Assembly (NCBI RefSeq): GCF_913063425.1
Contig: NZ_CAJXYK010000022.1
Span: forward strand, 24,562-88,561
Length of the DNA: 64,000 nucleotides
Direction of reading: 5' to 3'
Source of the DNA: an uncultured Thiohalocapsa sp.
GTDB taxonomy: Bacteria > Pseudomonadota > Gammaproteobacteria > Chromatiales > Chromatiaceae
Below the pieces are notes generated by a model. It did not search any database and had not been told where the DNA came from. It saw only the letters and a list, made by a program, of their open reading frames with translations. Below are positions 1-8,601 of the stretch, piece after piece. Numbering within the stretch: position 1 is the stretch's first letter; the number at the start of each line of letters is the position of its first letter. Made by a program: the position numbers and the translations under genes.

Positions 1-436
1 CCTCGCCGCGGCGGATGGCGATCTGCTTGCGCCCCGGCGTGTACGCATGCTCCGGGAAGCTGCTGCGATCCTCGCCCTCGCCGTACTTGCGGCGCAGGAT
101 CTGGTACAGGTCCTCGTAGTGCAGCTGCGAGGCGATGCGATGGTCGCGCAGCACCTTGTAGACGACCCCGCGCCAGGCGAGCACGTAGACGCGGTCCCGG
201 CCCTCGTAGTAGACCAGCGCCACGCGCTCGCCCTGATCCTGCCGCAGCGTCGGGGGCTGCTGCTGCGCCACGGCGTTGACATCGCCCCCCAGACAGTAGC
301 GGTTGAACACGAGCTTGAGGCAGGACTGCTGCGCCGCGGCGGGCCCGGCTAGCAGCAGCAGGCACAGCGCCCAGCACCCCCAGAACCGCGGCGCAGTGGG
401 GGCCCAACGCGTGCCCGGGTGTTGCTGTCTGCTCAT
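1..436 (-). CDS. Secreted protein of unknown function, N-terminal part (runs off left edge)
   Basis: An open minus-strand frame starts at an ATG at 434-436 and continues past base 1, so only about 145 codons are seen. The first 37 residues form a typical Sec signal: Arg-containing N-terminus, Leu-rich core LCLLLLAG and an AAA-Q cleavage site. The mature part begins QQSCLKLVFNRYCLGG, followed by a region with YYEGRDRVYVLAWRG that looks like a small beta-rich fold. I do not recognise the family. Coding character is good (G/C at most third positions) and the plus-strand ORF over the same bases is its shadow. It is transcribed away from the OsmC gene. A periplasmic or secreted location is inferred from the signal peptide; the C-terminus is not available. 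Confidence 0.7.
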   Translation of the reverse strand, partial: MSRQQHPGTRWAPTAPRFWGCWALCLLLLAGPAAAQQSCLKLVFNRYCLGGDVNAVAQQQPPTLRQDQGERVALVYYEGRDRVYVLAWRGVVYKVLRDHRIASQLHYEDLYQILRRKYGEGEDRSSFPEHAYTPGRKQIAIRRGE

Positions 437-661
437 GTACGCGTCCGCGGCTGCCCAAAAAGGCCGAGAGAATACCGCATCCTCAGGGTACGCATCCGCA
501 GCACGCCCGGTGGTGGCCGTCCGCCGCACAAGCTGCTCCGGACAGCGGACCGGCGGCATGCCGGTGGCGCCTCGACGCGCTTGACGCCGTCGCGCACAGC
601 GGGCTGAATCACACCTCCGACGCCCTGCGTCCGGAGCAACCACCAACAGGGAGATTTGCAC

Positions 662-1087
662 ATGCCCTCAATGCGATCCCACCACGCCGGCGATATGGTG
701 TTCGAGACCGAGGCAGGCGACTTCAAGATCATGAACGACGTGCCGCCCACCCCGGAATGGGGCGGCAAGGGCCGGCATCCGACGCCGCCCGATTACTTCG
801 TCGCCTCGCTGTCATCGTGCATCGCGGCCTTCGTGCAGCAGTACTGCAACCAGCACGACATCGACTCCAGCGGCATGTATGTCGAAGTCCACTACGAGAA
901 GGCCACCGACCCGGCGCATCTCAAGGAGCTGATGGTGGACGTGCACCTGCCCAACGCGGACGTCGGCAAGCGTGCCGAGGCCATCAAGCGCGTCTCCGGC
1001 CACTGCACGGTGCACGAGACCATCTGCAAAATGGAAACCCTGCCCGTCAACGTCCACGACAAGACCGGCGAGGTGGCGTCGGCCTGA
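662..1087 (+). CDS. OsmC family protein (peroxidase-type redox protein)
   Basis: A 141-residue protein of OsmC/Ohr type, a family that reduces organic hydroperoxides with two reactive cysteines. Cys53 lies in the helix motif SSCIAAF and Cys115 in GHCTVHETI, the two positions expected for the catalytic pair. The length matches the family. The ATG at 662 is preferred because AGGGAG lies 8 bases upstream; an in-frame TTG at 656 is closer to that site and less likely. It belongs to the OsmC subgroup of unclear substrate rather than the well-studied Ohr proteins. It is monocistronic: the upstream gene points away and the downstream spacer holds no convincing partner. Confidence 0.85.
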   Translation: MPSMRSHHAGDMVFETEAGDFKIMNDVPPTPEWGGKGRHPTPPDYFVASLSSCIAAFVQQYCNQHDIDSSGMYVEVHYEKATDPAHLKELMVDVHLPNADVGKRAEAIKRVSGHCTVHETICKMETLPVNVHDKTGEVASA

Positions 1088-1255
1088 CGCGGAAGCGGCT
1101 CGGCTCAGATCGTCGGCGTATGCCGCGCGGCAAGGGTCACGCATGACCCAGGGGCGGGCTCGGCCTCCCCGCCACGCGGCCTGCACTGAGCCGACGGTGC
1201 GCACCGCACACAGGCACCGCACCAGCGGCTCAGCCGTCGGTCAGGGGTACCGGCA

Positions 1256-1540
1256 TCAAGGTCCGGTCTCGACATCGAACAGCCGGCGCCAGGCGACCGC
1301 GCTGCCAAGATTCGCCATGAGCCGGCGGCCGTCGTCCACGTCGGCCTGCCAGACCCGGCGGGACGACTGGATGTCCTCGACGCCGCGCCGCCTCACGAGA
1401 TGCTGCACGACGGCCGGCTTGCCGTTGCCGGCATTACCGCACAGGTTCACGAGCTTCCCCTGGCCGGCGCGGATGTGGTCCAACAAGGTTCCGGCACCAC
1501 GACCAATGCCGGAGCTCGGAGCGAGTGCTTGGTACGACAA
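1256..1540 (-). other. Orphan ORF, possibly a decayed coding remnant
   Basis: A 94-codon minus-strand frame lies in the 590-base spacer between the OsmC gene and the phosphatase-family gene. The second half has G/C-rich third positions and a plausible protein texture (GKLVNLCGNAGNGKPAV, then DVDDGRRLMANLG), but I recognise no family and see no clear ribosome binding site. The first third has poorer codon bias, as if the true N-terminus were lost. It may be the end of a former gene. Apart from the GTATAC-GTCCCCG motif at 1573-1591 I see nothing else in 1088-1676. Confidence 0.25.
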
Positions 1541-1572
1541 CGGGCGCCAGCAGACAGGCCTCGTGGCTGTTC

Positions 1573-1591
1573 AGTATACCGTCCCCGTATC
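1573..1591 (+). repeat. GTATAC-GTCCCCG spacer motif, copy 1
   Basis: AGTATACCGTCCCCGTATC occurs here and in near-identical form twice at 22875-22920. In other gammaproteobacteria I recall similar GTATAC/GTCCCC sequences in intergenic DNA near REP-associated tyrosine transposases. No transposase gene is present here, so this would be a solitary remnant. Confidence 0.5.
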
Positions 1592-1676
1592 TTGAGTGCA
1601 GCTTTCCCTAGGCGGAGCGTCCCCGGACACGGAGCCCGGTTCAGCACGCGGCCCCTGCCAGGCCGCACCGCTCCCG

Positions 1677-2702
1677 TTATCCGGGCGGAAGGCGGAGGGT
1701 GACTGCAATGGGATGGTGGTCGGAGGGCTTGGGGCCGCCGCCATAGTCCAGCACCCGCCAGCTGCCGCGCACCGCCCAGTCGGTGGCGGGCCCGCCGAGG
1801 ACGATGTGGTCGATGGCGTAGGGATACTTGGGGTTGTAGGCGTATGGGAACGGCCGGCCGGCGCCGGTAAGCACCAGGTCGGCGTCCGGGTCCGGCCGGC
1901 TGCTGTTGCGCTTGCAGGCGCGGCCGAGCTGTGGGTCTTTGCGCCAGGCGCAGACTTCGCCGTCGTCGATGTCGTTCCAGAAGTGGTCGTTGCGCTGATC
2001 GAGCTGGCGGTTGAAGTCACCGAGCAGGACGAATGGGACGTCCGCCTCCGCGCGGGCATCGATCCATTCCTCCAGGATGCCGCGCTGGCGGCGCAGTATC
2101 CGGCACTGCTCACGCCGCACCCGCCCTTCGAGCCCACCCCAGGCGCAGCCGGACTTGAGGTGCAGGGACATGAGCTCCAGCGCCGGTGCGCTGTCGCCTT
2201 CCAGCCGGATGCGGGCGCCCCACCGTCGCCCGTCCACGCCGAGCTCGCGGAAGCCCTTCAGCAGGCGGTAATCGAGCCCGGCGGCACGGAGCCGCTCGCG
2301 GTTGATGGCGAAGCCGGTGCGCTGGGCGAGCCGGCGCTGGCCGGCCATGCCCCGGCACGCGTCGCGGCCCTCCTCGCGGCGGGCGGACACCACGACGTCA
2401 TAGACAGCCGGGTCGAACACACGGCGCAGCGCATCGGCGTTCTGGACCTCCTGGACGGCGACGATGTCCGCATCCAGGCGCCGGGCCACCTCCCGCAGGC
2501 GCTGGTAGTCGGCCTCGGTGCGCGGCCGGCAGCCGGCACCGTCGGCGGCGGCAAGGTGCTCGATGTTCCAGGTGGCCAGGGTCAGCTCGACAGCACCCGC
2601 GGCGGCCGCCGCGGGTGCTGCCAGCCATGCGGCCAGCCATGCGGCCGGCAGCGCGGCGGTGCCGATGCCCCACCGGGTGCCGGAAGCGCCGACGCGTCTC
2701 AT
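1677..2702 (-). CDS. Endonuclease/exonuclease/phosphatase family protein, secreted
   Basis: A 341-residue hydrolase of the EEP (DNase I-like) superfamily, which cleaves phosphodiester or phosphomonoester bonds with a divalent metal. Family motifs appear in order: WNIEH at 45-49 (metal-ligand Asn), QEVQ at 84-87, catalytic His181 in [12 protein letters not shown] at 228-231, DH at 298-299 and SDHHP at 327-331. A hydrophobic Ala/Leu-rich N-terminus with AAAAAG suggests export. The substrate cannot be told. Its ATG overlaps the stop of the upstream cytochrome b561 gene by four bases, so the two are probably translationally coupled, though no functional link is known to me. Confidence 0.85.
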   Translation of the reverse strand: MRRVGASGTRWGIGTAALPAAWLAAWLAAPAAAAAGAVELTLATWNIEHLAAADGAGCRPRTEADYQRLREVARRLDADIVAVQEVQNADALRRVFDPAVYDVVVSARREEGRDACRGMAGQRRLAQRTGFAINRERLRAAGLDYRLLKGFRELGVDGRRWGARIRLEGDSAPALELMSLHLKSGCAWGGLEGRVRREQCRILRRQRGILEEWIDARAEADVPFVLLGDFNRQLDQRNDHFWNDIDDGEVCAWRKDPQLGRACKRNSSRPDPDADLVLTGAGRPFPYAYNPKYPYAIDHIVLGGPATDWAVRGSWRVLDYGGGPKPSDHHPIAVTLRLPPG

Positions 2703-3250
2703 GGCAGGCTGATGCGCTTCATGACACCGTCTTTGCGCTTCCAGTGCCTGAGCCCGGCACCGATGTGCAGCACCAGCAGCGCGGCGACGGCGAGCCCCGC
2801 GTAGCCGTGGAACATGAAGAGCTGCTCGCTCAGCGCTTCGTCCTTGCCGATGAAGCCCGGCAGGTTCCAGTCGAAGAACTGCACCGGGAAGCCGCCGGCG
2901 GCGGTGGCGAGCCAGCCGCCGATGGGCATGCCGAGCAGCAGCACATAGAGCAGCAGATGGGTGCCACGGGCGATGGCCTTCTGGGGGCCCGGCAGCGGCT
3001 GCTCGTAGGCGGGCGGTGGCGACATGCGCCGCAGCGCGACGCGCAGCACCATCAGCAGCAACAGCAGGATGCCGAAGGTCTTGTGGTACTTGTACAGGTC
3101 GTTGGTGGTGTCCTGGCCAAAGGTATCGACAACGCCCTGGTAGCCGAGCCCCCAGAAGGTGAAGCCGATGGCCAAGAGGCCGAGGACCAGGAGCGCGATG
3201 AGCCAGTGCAGCAGGCGCTGCGAGAAGGTGTAGCGGTGAGCCGAAGCCAT
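2699..3250 (-). CDS. Cytochrome b561 family membrane protein
   Basis: A 183-residue four-helix membrane protein of the bacterial cytochrome b561 type, a di-heme b electron carrier that passes electrons between quinol and periplasmic acceptors. Likely heme-ligand histidines sit in LLHWL (His15), [22 protein letters not shown] and VLHIGAG, spaced across the helices as in the family. The ATG at 3250 is chosen because GGGAGG lies 5 bases upstream; the longer in-frame extension has no ribosome binding site and is not membrane-like. It is first in a two-gene operon with the EEP-family protein. Confidence 0.88.
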   Translation of the reverse strand: MASAHRYTFSQRLLHWLIALLVLGLLAIGFTFWGLGYQGVVDTFGQDTTNDLYKYHKTFGILLLLLMVLRVALRRMSPPPAYEQPLPGPQKAIARGTHLLLYVLLLGMPIGGWLATAAGGFPVQFFDWNLPGFIGKDEALSEQLFMFHGYAGLAVAALLVLHIGAGLRHWKRKDGVMKRISLP

Positions 3251-3500
3251 GGGAGCCTCCCAGCGTTCACAGGGTTGGGACGATGGCGCCGCCGCACCGG
3301 GCGGCACCCGCCCACGGAAAGTTGCGGTTATGCAGTCATTCGCAACGTGGCCGGTACCCTAAGGCAACTTCGCATTGCACAGCAGGCCGCACGCCCACTG
3401 GGGCAACAGGGCGCACGACGAGCGTGGTCCCTCGCACATCGCATCTCGCGCCGCGCGCCGGCCGCCCCCACCTCCAGGCAAACGCACACGGAGACCTGCC

Positions 3501-4424
3501 ATGTCCGACACGACGCTGCCCACCAGCCGCCTGCGCGAGAGCCTGGGCTATCTGAACTGGCTCTACAACCCCTTCCACGGTCTCGATGCCAATGCGATCT
3601 ACGATCTGCTGGCCACCAGCTCGCCCACCGAGCGCGGGCTGTACCTGAATCTGGGCTACTGGCGCGAGGCCGCAGACCTGGATGCCGCCAGCGACGCCCT
3701 CGCCATGCTGGTGGGCGAGACCGCGGAGCTCGGCCCCGAGGACAACGTCCTCGACTGCGGCTTCGGCTTCGGCGACCAGGACATCCTCTGGGCGCAGACG
3801 CTCAAGCCCGGACACATCATCGGCCTCAACATCACCGCCTCCCAGGTGGAAGTCGCGCGGCGGCGGGTGAGCAAGCTCGGGCTTGACGACCGCATCGATC
3901 TGCGCCACGGCTCGGCGACGGAGATGCCGCTTGAGTCCGCCAGCGTGGATAAGGTGGTCGCCGTGGAATGCGCCTTCCATTTTCGCTCCCGGGAGCACTT
4001 CCTGCGCGAGGCCTGGCGGGTGCTGCGCCCGGGCGGCCGGCTGGTGCTGGCGGACATCATTCCGATGCCGAGCGTGCGCGGCTTCCCGGCGCGGCTGGAG
4101 CAGCGCCTGTCCTGGCGGCTGGTGGCCGGCAAGTTCGCGATCCCGCCGGAGAACGCCTACACCAGGCCCACCTATCACTCCAAGCTCGCCGTGGGCGGCT
4201 TCGAGCAGATCCGTATCGAGTCCATCCGCGAGCACGTCTACGCCCCGCTGCATCGGTATCTCGCCGAGCACCCGGAGACACTCCAGCGCCTGCATCCCAT
4301 GGCCCGCCTGCCGGCCAGGCTCGCGCTGCGCTTCGAGGCCACCAGCGTCTACCGCGGGCTCGACTATGTGCTGGTGAGCGCGCGCAAGCCGAAACAGCTG
4401 CTGGGCCCCGGGCGCCGGCGCTGA
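3501..4424 (+). CDS. Class I SAM-dependent methyltransferase
   Basis: A 307-residue methyltransferase with a UbiE/methyltransferase-11-type core. The SAM-binding motif I reads VLDCGFGFG at about residues 83-91, followed by the acidic end of strand 2 (IIGLNIT) and motif HGSATEMPL. The sequence REAWRVLRPGGRLVLAD is the typical post-motif helix and strand. The N-terminal segment (LNWLYNPFHGLDANAIYDLL) and the C-terminal part place it near small-molecule or lipid methyltransferases; the substrate is unknown. GGAG lies 7 bases before the ATG. It is the first gene of a tightly packed operon: its TGA shares one base with the ATG of trmO. Confidence 0.82.
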   Translation: MSDTTLPTSRLRESLGYLNWLYNPFHGLDANAIYDLLATSSPTERGLYLNLGYWREAADLDAASDALAMLVGETAELGPEDNVLDCGFGFGDQDILWAQTLKPGHIIGLNITASQVEVARRRVSKLGLDDRIDLRHGSATEMPLESASVDKVVAVECAFHFRSREHFLREAWRVLRPGGRLVLADIIPMPSVRGFPARLEQRLSWRLVAGKFAIPPENAYTRPTYHSKLAVGGFEQIRIESIREHVYAPLHRYLAEHPETLQRLHPMARLPARLALRFEATSVYRGLDYVLVSARKPKQLLGPGRRR

Positions 4425-5146
4425 TGACCTTCGGCTTCGAGCCCATCGGCACGGCACGGACGCCGTTCACCGACAAGTTCGGCATCCCGCGCCAGGCGCG
4501 GTTGGTGGATGCCCCGGGCCAGATCCTGCTGCACCCGCCCTATGACCGGCGCGAGGCCTTCGCCGGCCTGGACGGCTTCAGCCACGTCTGGCTGCTCTGG
4601 GTCTTCCACCACGACTGCCTGACGGCCGGCTGGAAGCCCACCGTACGCCCGCCGCGGCTCGGCGGGCGGCGCTCGGTGGGCGTCTTCGCGAGCCGCGCGC
4701 CCTATCGACCCAACCCCATCGGCCTGTCCGCGGTGGCGCACCAGGGGCTGGTGGACGAGCCCGGGGGCCTGGCGCTGCGGGTCTCCGGCGTGGACCTGCT
4801 GGACGGCACACCGGTGCTGGACATCAAGCCCTATGTGCCCTATGCCGATGCCATCGCCGACGCCGCCGGCGGCTTCGCCCACGCGGAGCCCCACAGCCGG
4901 TTCAGCGTGCACTTCACCGCCGCCGCGGAACAAGCCGTCGCCGCCCGCGATCCGGACGGCCGCCTCGCATTGCACCGGCTCATCGCGCAGGTCATCGCCC
5001 AGGACCCCCGCCCCGGCTACATGGACCGCTACCCGGAGCGCACCGACTTCGGGCTCAGGCTCTACGACTGCGACATCCGCTGGCGCGTGGACGGCGACAC
5101 GGCGGTCGTGACGCACTGCATCATCGACGAAGACGCTCCCCTATGA
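4424..5146 (+). CDS. trmO: tRNA (N6-methyladenosine/threonylcarbamoyl-A37) methyltransferase TrmO
   Basis: A 240-residue protein of the TrmO (TsaA, YaeB) family, which uses SAM to methylate N6-threonylcarbamoyladenosine at position 37 of tRNAs. It has the YaeB-type beta-barrel sequence features: GFEPIGTARTPF at the N-terminus, FSHVWLLWVF, and the hallmark RAPYRPNPIGLSA near residues 87-99. A C-terminal part ending in DFGLRLYDCDIRW is like that of E. coli TrmO, whose length (235) is similar. The ATG overlaps the previous stop (TGATG) and the stop overlaps the next ATG by four bases, so the three genes should be co-translated. Confidence 0.88.
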   Translation: MTFGFEPIGTARTPFTDKFGIPRQARLVDAPGQILLHPPYDRREAFAGLDGFSHVWLLWVFHHDCLTAGWKPTVRPPRLGGRRSVGVFASRAPYRPNPIGLSAVAHQGLVDEPGGLALRVSGVDLLDGTPVLDIKPYVPYADAIADAAGGFAHAEPHSRFSVHFTAAAEQAVAARDPDGRLALHRLIAQVIAQDPRPGYMDRYPERTDFGLRLYDCDIRWRVDGDTAVVTHCIIDEDAPL

Positions 5147-5754
5147 ACCACACCGCCGCAAGCCCCGCGAGCCGCTGGTTCCCCTGGTTCAAGTGGACAG
5201 TCTACGGTCTGCTCGCCGTCAACATCGTCCTGTTCCTGCTCCACGAAACCGTCACCGAGGGGCTGGACAGCCTCGCCTGGGTGGTACTGCTCCTGCTGTT
5301 CGAGTGGGAGACCAGCCAGATGGACAAGCCCTATCTGTCGAGCTGGGAACGGTACGGCATCCACGGCGGGCGCATCGCCGCCTACGCGCTGGTGCTCTGG
5401 AGCGCCTTCGGCTACTCCAGCGCCGCCTACATCGCCGAGTACGGCGCGGTGGACATGTGGAACGCCTGGACCTGGATCCTGATCGTGCTGATCCTGGAGT
5501 ACGACGTCTATGTGCCTGGGCGCTACGGGCACTGGGAGTGGCGGGTGCGCAACGCGCTCAAGACGCTGCTCTACGGCGCCCTCTTCGTCTATGCCCTGCT
5601 CTGGGGCCTGGACGGCAGCTGGCTCGACTTCTACGACGCGCTGCTCTGGATCCTCTGCTTCTTCGCCATCGAGCTCAACATCTTCGCCATCGAAGCGCCG
5701 GAGGCCGACGCCGATGCCGCCACCGCCGCCGAGGCGCCCGCCGGCACCGATTAG
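5143..5754 (+). CDS. Multi-pass membrane protein of unknown function
   Basis: A 203-residue protein with about five hydrophobic segments rich in Trp and Tyr (WFPWFKWTVYGLLAVNIVLF, LAWVVLLLLFEWETSQ, IAAYALVLWSAFGYSSAA, WTWILIVLILEYDV, LLWILCFFAIELNIF) and a short acidic Ala-rich cytoplasmic tail. Acidic residues inside helices (FEWET, LEYDV, AIELN) are unusual and could bind ions. I do not recognise the family. The ATG overlaps the trmO stop by four bases, so it is the third gene of the operon. Confidence 0.75.
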   Translation: MNHTAASPASRWFPWFKWTVYGLLAVNIVLFLLHETVTEGLDSLAWVVLLLLFEWETSQMDKPYLSSWERYGIHGGRIAAYALVLWSAFGYSSAAYIAEYGAVDMWNAWTWILIVLILEYDVYVPGRYGHWEWRVRNALKTLLYGALFVYALLWGLDGSWLDFYDALLWILCFFAIELNIFAIEAPEADADAATAAEAPAGTD

Positions 5755-5785
5755 TGCACGACTGAGCGAGCCACGGCCCGCGCCC

Positions 5786-5880
5786 GGGTACACCGACTTC
5801 TGTCGGCATCCTGGGGACGGCGGACTTGAGTCCGCGCAGCAACGCAGACGGCCTCGCCCCAGGCTTTCCGCAGCGCAGCA
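5786..5880 (+). repeat. Two-hairpin dispersed element, copy A
   Basis: About 95 bases with the element order seen in five places: CCCGGGTAC, hairpin 1 (CCGACTTCTGTCGG), a GGGG spacer, hairpin 2 (GCGGACTTGAGTCCGC), then a run ending in CAGGCTTTCCGC. It lies in the 451-base spacer between the membrane-protein operon and rpe. The other copies are at 8241-8345, 17814-17912, 43455-43562 and 46735-46822. Confidence 0.7.
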
Positions 5881-6061
5881 CCAACAGCAGCCGTCCCGCG
5901 CAGGCGTGCGCAGGCCGGCCCCGCAAGCAGCGGCCGACAGATCGCTCGCAGGTCTGCACACTTTGCGCCAGGACGGCGCCAGCCACTGAAGGTCCCTCCA
6001 GGCGCAGAGCGCCAGCAAGCGGCGTGACACCGCAGAGCGGTGTCACGAGCGCCCGCCCAAG

Positions 6062-6087
6062 CCCCTCAGCCCTCAGCGCTCAGCCCT
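6062..6087 (+). repeat. Heptanucleotide tandem tract (CCCTCAG type)
   Basis: Three to four consecutive 7-base units (CCCCTCA, GCCCTCA, GCGCTCA, GCCCTGC) upstream of rpe. The unit length is the same as in four other spacers of this window. Confidence 0.55.
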
Positions 6088-6205
6088 GCCCCGGAGCCCC
6101 TCCATCGTGAAAAGCCCACCGGCATCGGTTAAAGTGCCGGGTCTCGATTCATGCCCGTGCCGAGCGGCTGCCGCTGCGCCGCGGCACGCCCTACGGAGAC
6201 CCACG

Positions 6206-6901
6206 ATGGCCGCAGAAGACCTCATCGCACCGTCCATTTTGTCCGCGGACTTCGCGAAGCTCGGCGAAGAGGTGGACAACGTCCTCGCCGCCGGCGCCGA
6301 CATCGTCCACTTCGACGTCATGGACAACCACTATGTCCCGAACCTCACCATCGGCCCGCTGGTGTGCGAGGCCCTGCGCAAGCATGGCGTCACCGCCCCC
6401 ATCGACGTGCACCTGATGGTGAAGCCCGTGGACCGCATCGTGCCGGACTTCGCCGCCGCCGGTGCCAGCTACATCACCTTCCACCCTGAGGCCAGCGAGC
6501 ACATCGACCGCACCCTTCAGCTCATCCACGGCGAGGGCTGCAAGGCGGGCCTGGTGTTCAACCCGGCCACCCCCCTGTCCTACCTGGAGTACGTCATGGA
6601 CAAGGTGGACATGGTGCTGCTCATGTCCGTCAACCCGGGCTTCGGCGGCCAGAGCTTCATCCCCGCCGCCCTCGACAAGCTCCGGCAGGTGCGCCAAATG
6701 ATCGACGCCTCCGGCCGCGAGATTCGTCTTGAGATTGACGGCGGCGTCAAGGTGGACAACATCGCCGAGATCAAGGCCGCCGGCGCCGACACCTTCGTCT
6801 CCGGCTCCGGCATCTTCGGCAAGGGGCAGGACAGCGACCCGAACCGTTACGACAGCATCATCGGCAAGATGCGGGAGGCCTTGAGGTCGGTTCGCGGCTG
6901 A
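6206..6901 (+). CDS. rpe: Ribulose-phosphate 3-epimerase
   Basis: A 231-residue TIM-barrel enzyme that interconverts D-ribulose 5-phosphate and D-xylulose 5-phosphate in the pentose phosphate pathway and the Calvin cycle. Signatures: [10 protein letters not shown] at the N-terminus, [16 protein letters not shown] (metal and catalytic Asp), [18 protein letters not shown], and the second catalytic Asp in LEIDGGV, then the phosphate-binding FVSGSGIFG. The ATG at 6206 has GGAGA 7 bases upstream; a longer frame from 6107 adds a non-homologous tail. The order rpe-gph-trpE is conserved in pseudomonads and relatives. Confidence 0.96.
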   Translation: MAAEDLIAPSILSADFAKLGEEVDNVLAAGADIVHFDVMDNHYVPNLTIGPLVCEALRKHGVTAPIDVHLMVKPVDRIVPDFAAAGASYITFHPEASEHIDRTLQLIHGEGCKAGLVFNPATPLSYLEYVMDKVDMVLLMSVNPGFGGQSFIPAALDKLRQVRQMIDASGREIRLEIDGGVKVDNIAEIKAAGADTFVSGSGIFGKGQDSDPNRYDSIIGKMREALRSVRG

Positions 6902-7125
6902 GTGTTGCCGCAGGCCCCATGATCAGGGCGTCAGCGTCCTGATCACAGGCGCCGCCGAGGCTTGTCAGGCGTGATCGCCCTCAAAAAGCTTGAGCCATCC
7001 TATTTTTGAGGCCCAAGCGCATGGATGACATATCTTCTGCCCCGGAGTCTTGGGCTCTCGCCCGAAAGATCGCGACCTGAGCACTTAATCCAGGTCCCAG
7101 GGCGCCCGTGATAATTGATTGGAAT

Positions 7126-7182
7126 TCCCACCGAGCTGGTGCCGGCCGTGAGGGAGCTTCTCGCAAAGCACAAGAGCGCGTA
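7126..7182 (+). pseudogene. Short C-terminal remnant of a small protein
   Basis: A frame reading IPTELVPAVRELLAKHKSA ends in TAA, with an in-frame TAA a few codons upstream and no start. It resembles the tail of a short uncharacterised protein. It sits in the degraded spacer between rpe and gph next to a DUF29 remnant. Assignment is weak. Confidence 0.25.
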
Positions 7183-7296
7183 ACGGGAGCACGGGGTCAG
7201 AGGGCATCAGGGAGCATGCGGTCAGGTCTTTCCTTTTGGCTCACATGAAAGAGAACGCCCAGGAAACCCGCAGGACCGACGCCAAACCGCGGCCGG

Positions 7297-7455
7297 CGCT
7301 TCGAACAGCTGGATGTCGAGCATCTGATCCAGGAGACCTGCGCCGATGCCGTCGAGCTGGCGGCGGAGGAGCGCCGTCTCGGTCAGGACACCTTCCCCGC
7401 ATCCTGTCCCTACACGTCGGAGCAAGTGTTGGATAGGATCTTTCTGCCCAACTGA
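7297..7455 (+). pseudogene. DUF29 family protein remnant with internal deletion
   Basis: A 52-codon frame reads RFEQLDVEHLIQE, then CADAVELAAEERRLGQDTFPASCPYTSEQVLDRIFLPN and a stop. The second part is the characteristic end of DUF29 proteins (TFP..CP.T.EQ.LD..FLP). The first part resembles the conserved N-terminal LDxExLxEE segment. In intact DUF29 proteins about 100 residues separate these blocks, so most of the gene appears deleted. There is no in-frame start: a TGA at 7246-7248 closes the frame upstream, and the nearby ATG at 7245 is in another frame. Family assignment is from memory of the motif. Confidence 0.6.
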
Positions 7456-7469
7456 GGAGCAGCATCCGC

Positions 7470-8156
7470 ATGACGCAGCGCTTCGGCCCCAAAATGGTCC
7501 TGATCGACCTCGACGGCACCCTGGTGGACAGCGTGCCGGATCTCACCCACAGCGTGGACGCAATGATGACCGAGCTTGGCCGTCCCCCCCATGGCGAGGC
7601 GGCGGTCCGCAACTGGGTGGGCAACGGCGTCGAGCGCCTTGTAAAGCGTGCGCTGACGGGGACGCTGGACGGCGAGCCGGACCCCGCCGACTTCGACCGG
7701 GCCTATCCGATCTTTCTGGAGCGCTACACGGCCCACAACGGCGAGCATTCCCGGCTCTACCCCGGGGTCGCGGAGGGGCTTGAGCTGTTGGCGGCCCGCG
7801 GCATGCAGGTCGGCTGCGTCACCAACAAAGCGGCGCAGTTCACCGAGCCGCTGCTTGCCGCGCTCGGCGTGGCCGCGCACTTCGGCATCATCATCAGCGG
7901 CGACACCCTGCCGGAGAAGAAGCCGAGCCCCCTGCCCCTGCTGCACGCGGCGGAGCACTTCGGCGTGGCGCCGGCGGCCTCACTGATGGTGGGCGATTCC
8001 ATCAGCGACGTGAAGGCGGCGCGGGGCGCGGGCTTTCCGGTGGTCTGTGTGAGCTACGGGTACAATCATGGGCTGGACATCCGCGATGCCGGGCCGGATG
8101 CGGTGATCGATTCGCTGGCGGAGCTCGCCGGCCTGCTCACCACAGACGGTATTTGA
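7470..8156 (+). CDS. gph: Phosphoglycolate phosphatase
   Basis: A 228-residue HAD-superfamily phosphatase that hydrolyses 2-phosphoglycolate, the product of RuBisCO oxygenation and of DNA 3'-end repair. HAD motif I is DLDGTLVDS (nucleophile Asp13, acid/base Asp15), motif II the Thr in GCVTNK, motif III Lys in PEKKPSP and motif IV MVGDSISD. The cap begins PDLTHSVDAMM, as in E. coli Gph. GAGGAG lies about 11 bases before the ATG. It sits between rpe and trpE, as in other gammaproteobacteria, but separate spacers mean it may have its own promoter. Confidence 0.93.
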   Translation: MTQRFGPKMVLIDLDGTLVDSVPDLTHSVDAMMTELGRPPHGEAAVRNWVGNGVERLVKRALTGTLDGEPDPADFDRAYPIFLERYTAHNGEHSRLYPGVAEGLELLAARGMQVGCVTNKAAQFTEPLLAALGVAAHFGIIISGDTLPEKKPSPLPLLHAAEHFGVAPAASLMVGDSISDVKAARGAGFPVVCVSYGYNHGLDIRDAGPDAVIDSLAELAGLLTTDGI

Positions 8157-8208
8157 GCGCAATCGGTGGATGCGCTTCGCTTATCCACCCTAGGCAGTGC
8201 TCACCAGC

Positions 8209-8244
8209 GCCCAGTGCAGTGCCCAGTGCAGTACCCAGTGCAGC
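8209..8244 (+). repeat. 12-bp tandem repeat, three units
   Basis: GCCCAGTGCAGT at 8209-8220 and 8221-8232, then ACCCAGTGCAGC at 8233-8244. It directly abuts the two-hairpin element that follows. Confidence 0.75.
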
Positions 8245-8345
8245 GCCGCGGAAAGCCTGAAGCCAGGCAGCACCTGCTGTCGGCGGACTGAAGTCCGCGT
8301 GCCCCAAGTTGCCGACTGAAGTCGGCGTACCCGGGGGCCGGCCTC
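8241..8345 (-). repeat. Two-hairpin dispersed element, copy B
   Basis: Read on the minus strand it has the same order as copy A: CCCGGGTACG, hairpin CCGACTTCAGTCGG, CTTGGGGCAC, hairpin GCGGACTTCAGTCCGC, then CAGGCTTTCCGCGGCGC. Both hairpins are perfect. It is in the 445-base spacer between gph and trpE. The remaining part of that spacer (8346-8601) shows no leader peptide with Trp codons and nothing else I can support. Confidence 0.75.
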
Positions 8346-8601
8346 GCGGCTTGCGCCGCGCGCCAGTCGGGCGTGGGAGCGCCCACAACCCCGTCGCGGA
8401 CAGCGTTTCGCGCGACGACGCAACGGGACGAAGCCAAGCTGATGACCCGCAACGAAGCAACAAGCGCCCCGCCGGATCGACACGACGCCATGCCGCCCGA
8501 GACGCACTCCGCACGTCCGCTACGCAGGTCACAACGATGGCGCGGCTGACGCCGCCCGAGCCGCCCTGCCGCCGCCGTCGCATCCAACGGAGTGCTCCAC
8601 C

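Noticed and set aside
1596..2804. 402-codon plus-strand ORF opposite the EEP-family gene
   Set aside because: It is a shadow of the minus-strand gene, whose motifs are clear; the protein texture is Ala/Gly/Val-rich with no domain.
4364..5116. 250-codon minus-strand ORF opposite trmO
   Set aside because: Shadow of trmO; conserved TrmO motifs on the plus strand settle the coding strand.
8346..8601. Tryptophan attenuator leader peptide before trpE
   Set aside because: A 35-codon ORF from 8442 has only one Trp codon, near its end, and no paired terminator/antiterminator is evident.
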